Source: Lentisphaeria bacterium
Lineage (GTDB): Bacteria > Verrucomicrobiota > Lentisphaeria > Victivallales > Victivallaceae
DNA: 64,000 bases
NCBI GenBank assembly: GCA_022009855.1
Contig: CP091727.1
Location: 4,898,001-4,962,000, forward strand
Reading direction: 5' to 3'
Shown: piece after piece, positions 1-9,065 of the stretch
Layout: each line of letters begins with the position of its first letter
Numbering within the stretch: position 1 is the stretch's first letter
Position numbers and translations under genes: made by a program
The notes under the pieces: model-generated
Told to the model about the DNA's origin: nothing
The model's database searches: none
What the model saw: only the letters and a program-made list of their open reading frames with translations

Positions 1-105
1 CACCGGCTCGGAGAATGCCGACAGGGAACGCTTTGTCCGCATGGGCGGCCGACGATGGTGACCATTTCCTACCGCGAGATCGAGAAACGGTTCGGCCGTC
101 GTTGA
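1..105 (+). CDS. 3' end of an unidentified gene (partial)
   Basis: An open frame enters from the left edge and stops with TGA at 103-105. It ends in the basic residues YREIEKRFGRR. The frame upstream of about position 55 differs between readings, so a frame change near 50-58 is possible. Too little is present to name a family. It could also be non-coding, since the only support is the open frame and its position just before a tRNA pair. Confidence 0.25.
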   Translation, partial: HRLGECRQGTLCPHGRPTMVTISYREIEKRFGRR

Positions 106-136
106 GGAAAAATGCAAACTTTTTCGCGTTTTGAGC

Positions 137-164
137 TTGCAAACGCCGATTCCAGGGATATATT
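137..164 (+). promoter_or_regulatory. Probable promoter of the tRNA-Arg pair
   Basis: A TTGCAA box at 137-142 and a TATATT box at 159-164 are 16 bp apart. They lie about 22 bp before the first tRNA. The fit to a housekeeping sigma-70 promoter is good, but this is inference from sequence alone. Confidence 0.4.
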
Positions 165-185
165 TAAAGACGTTGCAAAACAAGT

Positions 186-262
186 GCACCCATAGCTCAA
201 TTGGATAGAGCGTCTGGCTACGGACCAGAAGGTTAGGGGTTCAAATCCCTTTGGGTGTACCA
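186..262 (+). tRNA. tRNA-Arg(ACG)
   Basis: This is a full cloverleaf with the CCA end encoded. The acceptor stem GCACCCA pairs with TGGGTGT (a G-U pair at the tip). The anticodon loop CTACGGA has ACG at 220-222, and the T arm contains GGTTCAAATCC. The A34 should be edited to inosine to read CGU, CGC and CGA. The sequence is identical to the second copy 12 bp downstream. Confidence 0.97.
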
Positions 263-274
263 TTTTTTGTATCT

Positions 275-351
275 GCACCCATAGCTCAATTGGATAGAGC
301 GTCTGGCTACGGACCAGAAGGTTAGGGGTTCAAATCCCTTTGGGTGTACCA
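275..351 (+). tRNA. tRNA-Arg(ACG), second identical copy
   Basis: This gene is base-for-base identical to the first copy, again with encoded CCA, and starts 89 bp after the start of the first. A terminator-like hairpin follows at 368-392, so both copies are probably made from one transcript. Confidence 0.97.
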
Positions 352-367
352 TTTCAGAAGTTTCAGG

Positions 368-392
368 CGGCCGGAGTTCCGGCCGTTTTTCC
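368..392 (+). terminator. Rho-independent terminator after the tRNA pair
   Basis: CGGCCGGA pairs perfectly with TCCGGCCG around a tiny loop and is followed by five T. It sits 16 bp after the second tRNA. Confidence 0.65.
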
Positions 393-428
393 TTTCGCGG
401 CACCGCCCACTACGGCTGACAGCGCAAT

Positions 429-2392
429 TCAGCGCTCCGAATCCCCCCACGGAATGAACAGAATATGACCGGATCTCCTGCCGTTGTCGTTCCGCCAGGA
501 GAACACTCGGTAGAGAAAACTCCAGTGAGTGCGGCCGGGAGAGCGTTTGACGCTGAGGAAGGGCGGATACAGATATTCGCTCGATTCCCCGTCATGCTTC
601 TCGCGGTAGAGGAAGCCGAGAATCCGCAGATCGCTCCGGTCGCCCTCCCGCCGCACAATGACACTGCCCAGCCCGAACTGCCCCCAGTACCGGTCGCCGA
701 ACCGCTCGTACCACGAGGTCAGTCCGCAGAGGGTCCGGTGTTCGGCGAAATCGACCTCCGTGCAGAAGCGCTTCGCCAGAAGTTCCCGCCAGGCGGCGAC
801 CGCCTCCGCCGTTTCCGGCGGCGGCATTTCGATAGCGAGCGCGGCGGCGTACTCCGCGATCTTCCGCTGCTCCGAAGCGACCGTTTCCCGCTGTTTCCTC
901 TCCTGTTCCCCGCGGCCGCCGGAATTCCGGGCGGCCAGCGCCCGCTCCAGCCGGATCAACGCCTGTCGCAGCTGATCCAGCGTATTGCCGTCGGCCTCCG
1001 GCCGCCAGATCCGGGAAACGCCGCTCTCCTGAAATGCGAGCAGGATACCGAAGTAGCTCCTTTCGTCTTCCAGCGTCACACAGCGCACTTTCCGGCCGTC
1101 CGTGAAGCTTCTGCCGAACGGGGTGTAACCGTTGTTCGGCAGTACCGTGGCCCGTTCTCCGGATTCAAACCGTCTGATCTGCAGAATCGGCGAGGGCGGA
1201 AACGGGCTGTATCTGCTCCAGGAGACCAGCGGCCAGACCTGCCATCTCCGGACACTCCCCTCGCGGCTCTCATAGCGGATGAGACCGAGCAGGGCCCGCC
1301 AGAGCAGACGCTTGTCGGTTCGCTCCTGATGGAAAAGCTCCAGCAAACCGATCTCGAACTTTTCCGGCCCGGAGGTGCAGTAGTATATCGGGAAAAACCG
1401 TGCCGGAGTGTCTCATTGCGGTTCTGCCACCAGACCGGACCGAACTGCCGCAAACGCTCCGGATAGCAGCCGAACAGCGGAAACACGCCGAACTCACCGC
1501 CGCCGGAGTTCCACCAGACCGGGCCGGCCATGAAAAACTCCCGGAGCTTCCAGACGACGGGGAATACGCCGAAGCTCCCGCTTTCGGAGTTCCACCACAC
1601 CGGACCGTGCAGTTGAAAGTCGCCGAGCTTCCAGCTCAACGGGAACAGGCCGAAGTTTCCGTTTCCGGAGTTCCACCACACCGGCCCTGCCATGCAAAAC
1701 TCCCGGAGCCTCCAGACGGCGGGGAATACGCCGAAACTCCCGTTTTCGGAGTTCCACCACACCGGGCCGTGCAGCTGAAAGTCGTCGAGCTTCCAGCTCA
1801 ACGGAAACAGGCCGAAGTTTCCGTTTCCGGAGTTCCACCACACCGGACCGTACAGCTGGAAGGGCGGAACATGCCAGGCGACGGGAAACAGGCCGAACTC
1901 CTCCCCCGACCGCCAGACCGGACCGGCAAACCAGACGCGTCCGCTCTTCCAGTACGCCGCGGGGAAGAGGAAAAAGTAACGATGCGGGCCGGTCCGCCAG
2001 ACGAACGGGCCGATATAGTGAAATTTACCGGTGTGGAACAGCGGAAACATGCCGCAGGCTCCCCTGCCCCAGTAGGCCGAAAGCGCCCAGCCGCCGTTCG
2101 CATCCCAGCCGGAAAGCGGCCAGAGTACCGCGGCGGAATCCTGATCCTGATGGTAGAAGGGGCGCACCGCGAAGCCGCGGCTGTCCAGATCGAAAAACGG
2201 CCAGAGTACCGAAGTGAGATCGTCACAGTGGTAATAGAGCGGCCAGAGGTTGACGGTTTCGCGGTCGAAACGGATTTCCATCTCCTTCCCGGCGGGAGAG
2301 CTGCGCAATGCGCGGCTGCCGCTGACGCAGCCCGCGCCCGCGAGCAGGAGAAATGCGAGGCAGAAAACCGACAGGACGGTTGACAATTTCAT
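429..2392 (-). CDS. Tryptophan-rich repeat lipoprotein (one frame break)
   Basis: A protein of about 654 residues with a signal peptide (MKLSTVLSVFCLAFLLL) and a lipobox-like GAGC around residue 22, so probably an anchored lipoprotein. Residues about 40-360 are built from repeats with the theme GPVWWNS...FG-F/V-FP..W. Five central units are exactly 27 residues long. The C-terminal half is non-repetitive, with a charged helical stretch rich in E, Q and R, and ends IPWGDSER. The ATG at 2392 is chosen over an upstream TTG because GGAG lies 8 bp before it and it gives a clean signal peptide. The frame breaks at an A5 run at 1393-1397 (T5 on the coding strand); one more base restores HGFFPIYY and joins both halves. 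It is downstream of a glycosidase on the same strand. I know no function for this repeat. Confidence 0.75.
1500..1860 (-). repeat. 81-bp in-frame tandem repeats inside the lipoprotein gene
   Basis: The string GTTCCACCA recurs near 1509, 1589, 1670, 1751 and 1832, an 81-bp period (27 codons). Units alternate between a FQLH-ending and a REF(C/F)MA-ending form, so the real unit of recent duplication is a 162-bp pair. Confidence 0.85.
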
Positions 2393-2540
2393 CGAGAAAC
2401 TCCGGGTTCGTTTCACTGACAATGTGGAACTATACTCCCGCCGCCCGTTTTTTCAAGTCGGAATTCCGAAGAACCGGAGGCGTCCCCGGCCGCGGCACGA
2501 TGAAACGCACCGCGCCGCTTCCGGCCGGAATCCGGTTGCT

Positions 2541-5516
2541 TCACTCGATTTTCAACTGGTTGTACATGCCGGGGAATTTGCCGTTTCCAATCCCCTCCCC
2601 CCAGGCGAGAAATCCATCGCGGATCAGGCCGTCACTGCTGTTGACCAGCAGCGAAAATCCATGGACCTGCCCGGATTCAAGCGAAGCGACACCGAAGACC
2701 GCCGCGGGAATCTGGAGGTTGTAGAGGGTCTTCCGCCCCCGGCGCTGAACGGAGCCTTCGGGGACCGGCTGTTTCGCGAACTGACAGGAAACGGTATGAA
2801 TTCCGCTTTTTCCATTGCACAACGCCAGAAGATACTCGGAGAATTTCCGGCCGTGTTTTTCCCCGGGGAACGGCCCTGAACGGCGATCTGCAGGGAATCC
2901 CCCTTCCACGACTCGGGCAAGGTGTAGTTGCAAAAATGGTTCTGATCCTCGACCTCCACGGTCAGATGCAGAGCTTCCCGGGTATGGCGGAGTCGGAATC
3001 TCGCCGTGATCTCCGCCTTCGCCGGACCGTTGAGCAACGGCTCCCAGTCGGAGACGGCAATCCACTCCCGGTGCGGCAGGCGGAGAGTTGCACCGACTCC
3101 GGCAATGCGGATCGAATACGCGGTGCGGTCCGCATTCCCGCAGCGGTCGGCCAGCCGGATGTGATGAAACACCCGTGGTTTCGCCTTCGAACTGAAGTCG
3201 AGCGTGAAGGAAAACGGCAGACGCGTCCGCCCCTGCACCAGACGACGACGGGAATCGAAACCGGAAACGGTCACCCCTTCCGGCAGTTCCAGAACCGGCT
3301 CAAACGCGACGGGCCGATCGGAGAAGTTGTTGATCATCAGCTCCAGTTTTACCCGGCCCGGTTCCGACAGCGTACTGCCGAGCTGGGAGTACGGCAGAGG
3401 AACGTCGTGCATGGACTGGATCACCAGCGGTTTCGTGGAACGGGGCTTCCGGTCGAACCGTTTCGCCAGCTGATAAAGTTCCATCGAACGGGTCCGCGTC
3501 TCCAGAAACGCGGATGCGGCCGACAACGGCAGCTCCAGATAGACGAGCCCCTCCTCCAGCGGCAGCACACGGTCCGTCAGCATGAGACGCCGCCCGTCGA
3601 TGCCCCGGACCGCGGCAACCGGCAACCCCTCCGGCAGAGTCACCCGGCCGCCCTTCCCGGAATAGACCGCCGCCACCAGATTCTTCCCGTCGGAAAAGAC
3701 ACGCGCACGGTCCGCATTGATCTTCAGGTCTCCGACATACTCCCGGTGTTCCAGTTCGCGGATCAGATGGCAGTAGGCCGCCAGCTGGCGCAGAGGCCGG
3801 TAATAGCGATCCGTGATGCCGTGGTTGGCGCCCTGTTCGAACCGATATTTGTAGGAGAAGGGAAAGAACTTCTCCGCACCGAGTGCCCGAAACTCCACCG
3901 CCTTGCCGACGATGTTCGCAGCACACTCCATGCTCTTCTGTTTCGGCGGTCGGACGGTGCCGAATTTCCACGGACGCCCGCATTCGGTGATCCAGTAAAG
4001 GAATGCCCGCGCGTTCCGGAACCGTCCGCAGCTCCTCGCGCCGCATGAAATCGACGTAATCCAGAACCCGGAGCACTCCGGTGTAGTTGTGGAAACTGAT
4101 CGCGTCGGAAACCTCGGCGAGCCCGTTTTCCAGACAGAGCCGGTAGTAGTTCTCCCCGCGGAGCGGATTCGCGAAACTGCCGCCGATCACCGGGAGGAAA
4201 ATCCCCGCAGCGCCAGAGCGGTCGAAAGCATCTTCACCGTCGAAGCGAAATATTCCGGCGGCAGGGAGTGGCCGAAGATGTTGTCCGGTTCATTCCAGCT
4301 TTCGAACGCATGAATGGGTTCCCGGTACTGCCGGGCGATTTCGACGATCTGATCCCCGGCGGCCAGCAGATCGGCGGCAAAGGGAATGGTTCCCGGAGCA
4401 TGCCGGTTGCGGGTTCGCGGTGTTTCGGGGAAGCGATTCCACGCCGGAGTCTGATGAAATGTCTCCAGATAACGCAGGCCGGCATCGGCTCCGAAACGGC
4501 GATAACGATCCGCCCGATCCTTCAGCTGCACCACCCCCCGCCGCGGCGAAATCTGTGCAAGATGAAGCCGGTCCCGGCTCCAGACAATGCCGTTGCGGCG
4601 CAGAATGCGCATATGCTGTTTCATCTGTTCCGGGGTCTGCGGAGGCGGCCCCCAGCTGGTGAAAAAAGCATCCATGCAGAAATAGGGATCCGGATTTTTC
4701 CGCCGGGCGCCGGTCGACGACAATCGAACCGGGATCCTCCCCGATCACCGGACAGCTGATCTCGTAATACCCGGTTTCCGCGGGAGCCGGGATCGACACC
4801 TCGCCGCTCTCCGGGTCATACGCTGCCGTTCCCTCCTGTACGAGTCCGCCTGAATAATCGGTAATGCGATATTTCAGAAGCTCCGCCACCGGAGATGTCA
4901 GCGGAGCGACCAGCCGGAACCGGATTGGCGCCCGCGTACCCGATTCCACAAAATTGTCGAAGAGATCGTCCTGCACTGCGGTGTAACGCACCGCCGCCGG
5001 ATTCTCCATCCGGAGAGACAAGTCCCGAATCTGCACGGCGGCAACCGGTTCCGACAACTGCATCTTCTGCACGACAATGGCCAACTCTCTCAATGGCGCG
5101 TTCCACTGTCCGTTGCGCGCGCCGCCCCAGAAGGTCTTCGAGGCGGCAACCGGAACGCTGACCTGCTGCCACTGCTCCGGATTTCCGGAGAGCCGCCGTC
5201 CGATCTGAAATGTCTGCTTCGTTTCGTCGACGAACCGGAGATGAATGGCACGCGCCCCGGTCTTCACTTCGAAGGAGACCTGAGAAACATCAGCCTGAAT
5301 CGGCCGCGCCGCACCGACGTAGTTGCCGCCTCCGGAAAAATCGGCATTCAGCTGGAGGGAATCGTTTTCCAGCTCAATGGAACCGCGGGCTCCGGGAAAT
5401 TCCCGCCCCTCCAGAAAACGCCATTGCCGAAATCCGGAGGAAAAAGGAAGCGGAACTTCCATCGCCGCGACAACAGCGCTGACTGCCCAGATGAGTAAAG
5501 TCCATTTCATTTTCAC
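2541..5516 (-). CDS. Large exported glycosidase, clan GH-A type with C-terminal CBM9-like domain (several frame breaks)
   Basis: About 990 residues. The signal peptide (MKWTLLIWAVSAVVAA) is followed by an N-terminal beta domain. A TIM-barrel-like region follows with FESWNEPDNIFG, the usual acid/base Asn-Glu of clan GH-A (GH39-like), and then YWITECGRPW, a good candidate nucleophile Glu. The C-terminus (WEPLLNG, AEITARFRLRHTREALHLTVEVED) resembles a CBM9-like carbohydrate-binding domain. Breaks lie near 2873, 4000, 4203-4206 (C4) and 4695-4699 (T5); restoring single bases joins all parts, including both catalytic segments. The start is GTG at 5516 (AAAGGAG 7 bp before) or ATG at 5510. It lies 17 bp after the pseudopilin gene, so the two are probably co-transcribed. 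The substrate is unknown. Confidence 0.75.
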
Positions 5517-5533
5517 ATCGGGACTCCTTTTTT

Positions 5534-6401
5534 TCAACGCGGGATTCTGACGCCGGCGGCAGTACCGACATTCTGGATTTTCAGCGGAGAAGCGAACAGT
5601 TCCGCCGAACCCATGCTGGCGACATGCCCGTCGGCCATGACGAGATTGGCCCGGTTTGCATGACGCAGGCCGATTAAAAAAGCCGTATTTTTGGCGTCGA
5701 TATGAAGATAACTGTACTCTCCCCCCGAGCTGCGACTGATTGGTGTTGACCGCGGCGGAGACAACCACCACATCGGCCAGCAGGCTGAAATCACTGAACC
5801 CTTTCATCCTGCTGCTGTTGAGATAGAAGATGTTGACGGTATCGGTGCTGATCCATGGATAACCGAAATGAGACGTCAGCTCGTTGTCATCGCGCCAGAG
5901 AGAAGTATAGGCATTATTCCGAGCGAGAAAATAGGTTGGATTGATGACTCCATAGGTTCGTCGCGACGTCTCGGCCGCGGTGCCGTATGTCCGCGGATCC
6001 GGGGCGCTGGGACAGGTTGCGATCTTGCTGTAATAACTGCCGACCACCGTAGTCTGTTTGGCCGCTTTTACAATGCTGTTGTCAAAACTGCCGAAAAAAC
6101 TGACCCAGGTGAACGCCACACCGGAATGCATCACCGGCATCAGCCCGGCGTTGTCATGAGAATACGCACTGTAGGCCAGTCCGCAGGATTTCAGATTGCT
6201 GGTACAGCGGATCGCCCGCGCCTTTTCCCGGGCGGCATTCAGCGCCGGCAGCAGCATGGCCGCCAGGATGGCGATGATTGCAATTACGATAAGCAATTCT
6301 ATAAGAGTGAACAAGCGGGGAAAGTTGTTCTGAAAGCCTCCGGAACGTGAAAGTGCCAGTCCGTACCTGGGGCGAGTTGAGCGTTGAAGTAGATTGTTCA
6401 T
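5534..6401 (-). CDS. Type II secretion/pilin-like protein with H-x9-DG motif (one frame break)
   Basis: About 288 residues. A basic leader precedes the hydrophobic FTLIELLIVIAIIAILAA helix of type IV pilin-like proteins, followed by LPALNAAREKAR. The C-terminus contains RHANRANLVMADGHV, the H-x9-DG motif typical of DUF1559-like pseudopilins in Planctomycetes and Lentisphaerae. The residue before the expected cleavage site is Leu, not the usual Gly. The ATG overlaps the stop of the LacI gene (ATGA), and AGGAG lies 6 bp before it. The frame breaks at a C6 run at 5721-5726; removing one base joins QLGG to EYSYLHID. It is likely inserted in the inner membrane or surface-exposed and co-expressed with the glycosidase that follows. 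Confidence 0.85.
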
Positions 6402-7439
6402 TTTCTTCTCCTGTGAGTTATGGTTCCGTACTTTTTACGAACGAGAAGCGTGGAATGGAAGGTCGCTGTCTGCAACGGTGCGTCCGGGCGAAGCAAGCGG
6501 TTCAACGTCATATCCACCAGAGCACGGCAGATCTCCGGCACCGGCTGGGCCCAGACAGTCAGCGGAACGGGGTAGAAGCGACAGAGTGCAAGATCGCTGA
6601 TCGTCGCGACCTTGACATCACCGGGAATGGAGAGTCCGGCATCGCGGATCGCCTGACAGCAGCCGAAAACTTTGTTGATGTTGTGGACAATCAAACCGTC
6701 GAAAGCATGCGGTTCCCAGCGGAGCCGTTCCGCCACGGCCCGGTAGGCGGCCTCCTGGGAATCCTCGCAGGGGACCGCGTTGTCCCCCCCGATGGGAAGA
6801 TTTCCGGCCCGGAGTGCCGCCCGGAAAAATTCCGCGCAGGGGGTATTCCGCCCGTCGATGAGTTCCGGAGCACAGCCGCCGACCATGCCGATTTTACGGC
6901 ATCCGCGTTCGATCAGATGTTCCGCCAGCACCCGGTATCCCTCCTCGATATCCAGCAGGAGGGGTGTCAAAAACGCCCACCGCATCCGCCGTGGTGCTGC
7001 GGCAGATCAGCGGCAGCCGGTTCCGCCGTATCATCTCGTATTGAGCAGCACACTCCCCGGGATTGTACTGCATGGCGATCATCGCGTCGATTTCGTGATG
7101 CAGAAGTGCATCCAGTGCGGCAGATTCCTTCTCCGGCCGGTTGTGGCAGATGAATGGCCGCAGCGTATAACCGTTTTCGAAAAGCTCCTGATCCAGCCGT
7201 TCAATGTACTCGGCAAACACTCCGTCGAACACATTCGGCACCAGCAGTCCCACGGTCCGGGTAGCTCCGGAGGCGAGGATGCTGGCCGGGCGGTTCACCA
7301 CGTAACCAAGCTGCCGGGCCGTCTCCCGAATCCGCGTGCAGATGTCCTGACTGACCCGGTTCGGCCGGTTGTTCAACACCCGCGAAACAGTCGAAATGTC
7401 ACAGCCGACCTTCGCTGCTATATCTTTCAATGTCGTCAC
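6398..7439 (-). CDS. LacI-family transcriptional regulator (one frame break)
   Basis: About 346 residues. The N-terminal helix-turn-helix TLKDIAAKVGCDISTVSRVL is followed by a periplasmic-binding-like sensor domain (VGLLVPN, EYIERL...GYTL, VAERLRWEPHAFDGLIVHN). The start is GTG at 7439 with GAAGGG upstream. The frame changes at an A5 run near 6969-6973 on the plus strand; both halves are clearly the same family member. Its stop overlaps the pseudopilin start by 4 bp, so regulator, pilin and glycosidase probably form one operon. A perfect 20-bp palindrome lies 22 bp before the start and is the likely self-operator. The ligand is probably a sugar released by the downstream enzyme (inference). 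Confidence 0.88.
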
Positions 7440-7460
7440 AAAAAGAACCCTTCTTTTTCA

Positions 7461-7480
7461 ATGAACAAGCGCTTGTTCAT
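7461..7480. promoter_or_regulatory. LacI-type operator upstream of the LacI-pilin-glycosidase operon
   Basis: ATGAACAAGCGCTTGTTCAT is a perfect 20-bp palindrome with the central CG typical of LacI-family operators. It lies just upstream of the regulator gene, so autoregulation is expected. Confidence 0.75.
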
Positions 7481-7735
7481 CATTAATTATACCTGATAAA
7501 ACACTTCTTGTCAAGATGAGGAAATAAAAAAATGGAAAAATTACAACTGCCGAAAATTGTAAAAGGAGAATGCCTCCCTCGAACAGTTTTCATGGAGAGA
7601 ACGGCTGTGTTCCGAAAACTCCCAGAAACGATTCCCGGTCGCGCTGATGGAGCCGACCCGCCGTAAATTCCGTACCTATGAGACTCCCGGCCGGCAAACG
7701 TTCGACGGCATTCCGCCGGAAAATCGCCGATCGTC

Positions 7736-7763
7736 GTTGCGTCATCCGGAATGTGTGTTATAT
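7736..7763 (+). promoter_or_regulatory. Possible promoter of the aldo/keto reductase gene
   Basis: TTGCGT at 7736-7741 and TATATT at 7758-7763 with a 16-bp spacer, about 60 bp before the start codon. The rest of the 7481-7825 gap shows no gene. Confidence 0.35.
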
Positions 7764-7825
7764 TGTGTCCCGGAACAAACCGTACCGGGAAAACATGAAA
7801 CCTTCCAATTGAGAGGAGCCCTGTC

Positions 7826-8968
7826 ATGGAATATCGTCAAATCGGCAGAACCGGACTGCAGGCCGGCGTGGTCGGCCTCGGATGCGAACATCTCGACGGC
7901 AAACCGTACGCCGTCGTCGAAGAAACGATCCACGCGGCACTGGACAACGGCATCAATCTCATGGACCTCTTCATGCCCGGTGAGGAGGTGCGTTCGAACA
8001 TCGGCCGGGCCCTCGCCGGACGGCGCGACAGGATGATGATTCAGGGGCACATCTGCTCGGTGGACCTGAACCAGCAGTACGACATCAGCCGCGATCCTGC
8101 CGTTTGCAGACGCTACTTCGAAACGCTGCTTCGCTGTCTCAGAACCGACTACATCGACTTCGGCATGCTCTTCTTCGTCGATTCGGCGGCGGACTATTCG
8201 GCGGCGTTCGAGTCGGACATTCTGGAGTACGCGCAGGATCTGAAACGCCGCGGCGTCATCCGGGCGATCGGCGCAAGCTCCCACAACCCGGTGACGGCAC
8301 GGCGGATCGTCGAGAGCGGCGTGGTGGATCTGCTGATGTTCAGCATCAACCCCGCCTTCGACATGATGCCGCCCGATTCCGAGCTGGAGAAGATGATCGG
8401 AGCTCCCGGCGAACTCATGACCGGCATGAATCCGGTCCGGGCGGAGCTCTACCGGCTCTGCGAACAGCGCGGCGTCGGAATCACGGTGATGAAATCGCTC
8501 GGAGCGGGCAAGCTGATCTCGCCGGAACATACACCGTTCTGCAAGCCGCTGACCGTCGGCCAGTGCATCCACTATGCGCTGACCCGTCCGGCGGTGGTTT
8601 CGGCGCTGGTCGGCTGCTGCTCGGCGGCGCAGGTCCGGGAAGCGGTCGGATATCTGGAACTCCCCGACGCCGAACGCGACTACGCGCCGATCGTCGGCAG
8701 CCGCCGCAACGATTTCAAGGGGAACTGCGTCTACTGCAACCACTGCCGTCCCTGTCCGGCCGGAATCGACATCGCCGCGGTCAACAAATATCTCGACATC
8801 GCGAAACTGGAGGAATCGGCGATTCCGCCGAGCATCGCGCAGCACTACCGGGCGCTGGAACACACCGCGTCGGAGTGCATCGGCTGCGGAAGCTGCGAAA
8901 AGCGCTGCCCCTTCGACGTTCCCGTGATCGAAAACATGCAGCTGGCGGCCCGGCTGTTCGGCTGCTGA
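7826..8968 (+). CDS. Aldo/keto reductase fused to a 2[4Fe-4S] ferredoxin domain
   Basis: 380 residues and intact. Residues 1-300 form an aldo/keto reductase barrel (MEYRQIGRTGLQAGVVGLGCEHLD, RTDYIDFGMLFFVD, GVIRAIGASSHNP). The C-terminus carries two cysteine clusters, CVYCNHCRPCP and CIGCGSCEKRCP, typical of a bacterial-type 2[4Fe-4S] ferredoxin. Such fusions are common in anaerobes and probably pass electrons between an iron-sulfur carrier and a carbonyl or alcohol substrate. GAGGAG lies 8 bp before the ATG. It is divergent from the LacI gene. The substrate is not predictable. Confidence 0.9.
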   Translation: MEYRQIGRTGLQAGVVGLGCEHLDGKPYAVVEETIHAALDNGINLMDLFMPGEEVRSNIGRALAGRRDRMMIQGHICSVDLNQQYDISRDPAVCRRYFETLLRCLRTDYIDFGMLFFVDSAADYSAAFESDILEYAQDLKRRGVIRAIGASSHNPVTARRIVESGVVDLLMFSINPAFDMMPPDSELEKMIGAPGELMTGMNPVRAELYRLCEQRGVGITVMKSLGAGKLISPEHTPFCKPLTVGQCIHYALTRPAVVSALVGCCSAAQVREAVGYLELPDAERDYAPIVGSRRNDFKGNCVYCNHCRPCPAGIDIAAVNKYLDIAKLEESAIPPSIAQHYRALEHTASECIGCGSCEKRCPFDVPVIENMQLAARLFGC

Positions 8969-9065
8969 TCCTCCGGGGAACCCGTCGGATTCGCGGCGGG
9001 GAAAAATTTCCGCAGAATCCGGAATCCGCGGTGGAAATCCCGCTCCGCAGCGTTATGTTATCAGC

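Noticed and set aside
69..278. Open frame of 69 codons antisense to the first tRNA (HPKGFEPLTFWSVARRSIQLSYG)
   Set aside because: This is the well-known false protein obtained by translating the reverse strand of a tRNA gene.
2541..6401. A natural pilin-glycosidase fusion protein suggested by the long open frame at 4290-6401
   Set aside because: The pilin has its own C-terminal H-x9-DG end and stop in another frame, and the glycosidase has its own start, ribosome site and signal peptide. The fusion comes from frame errors.
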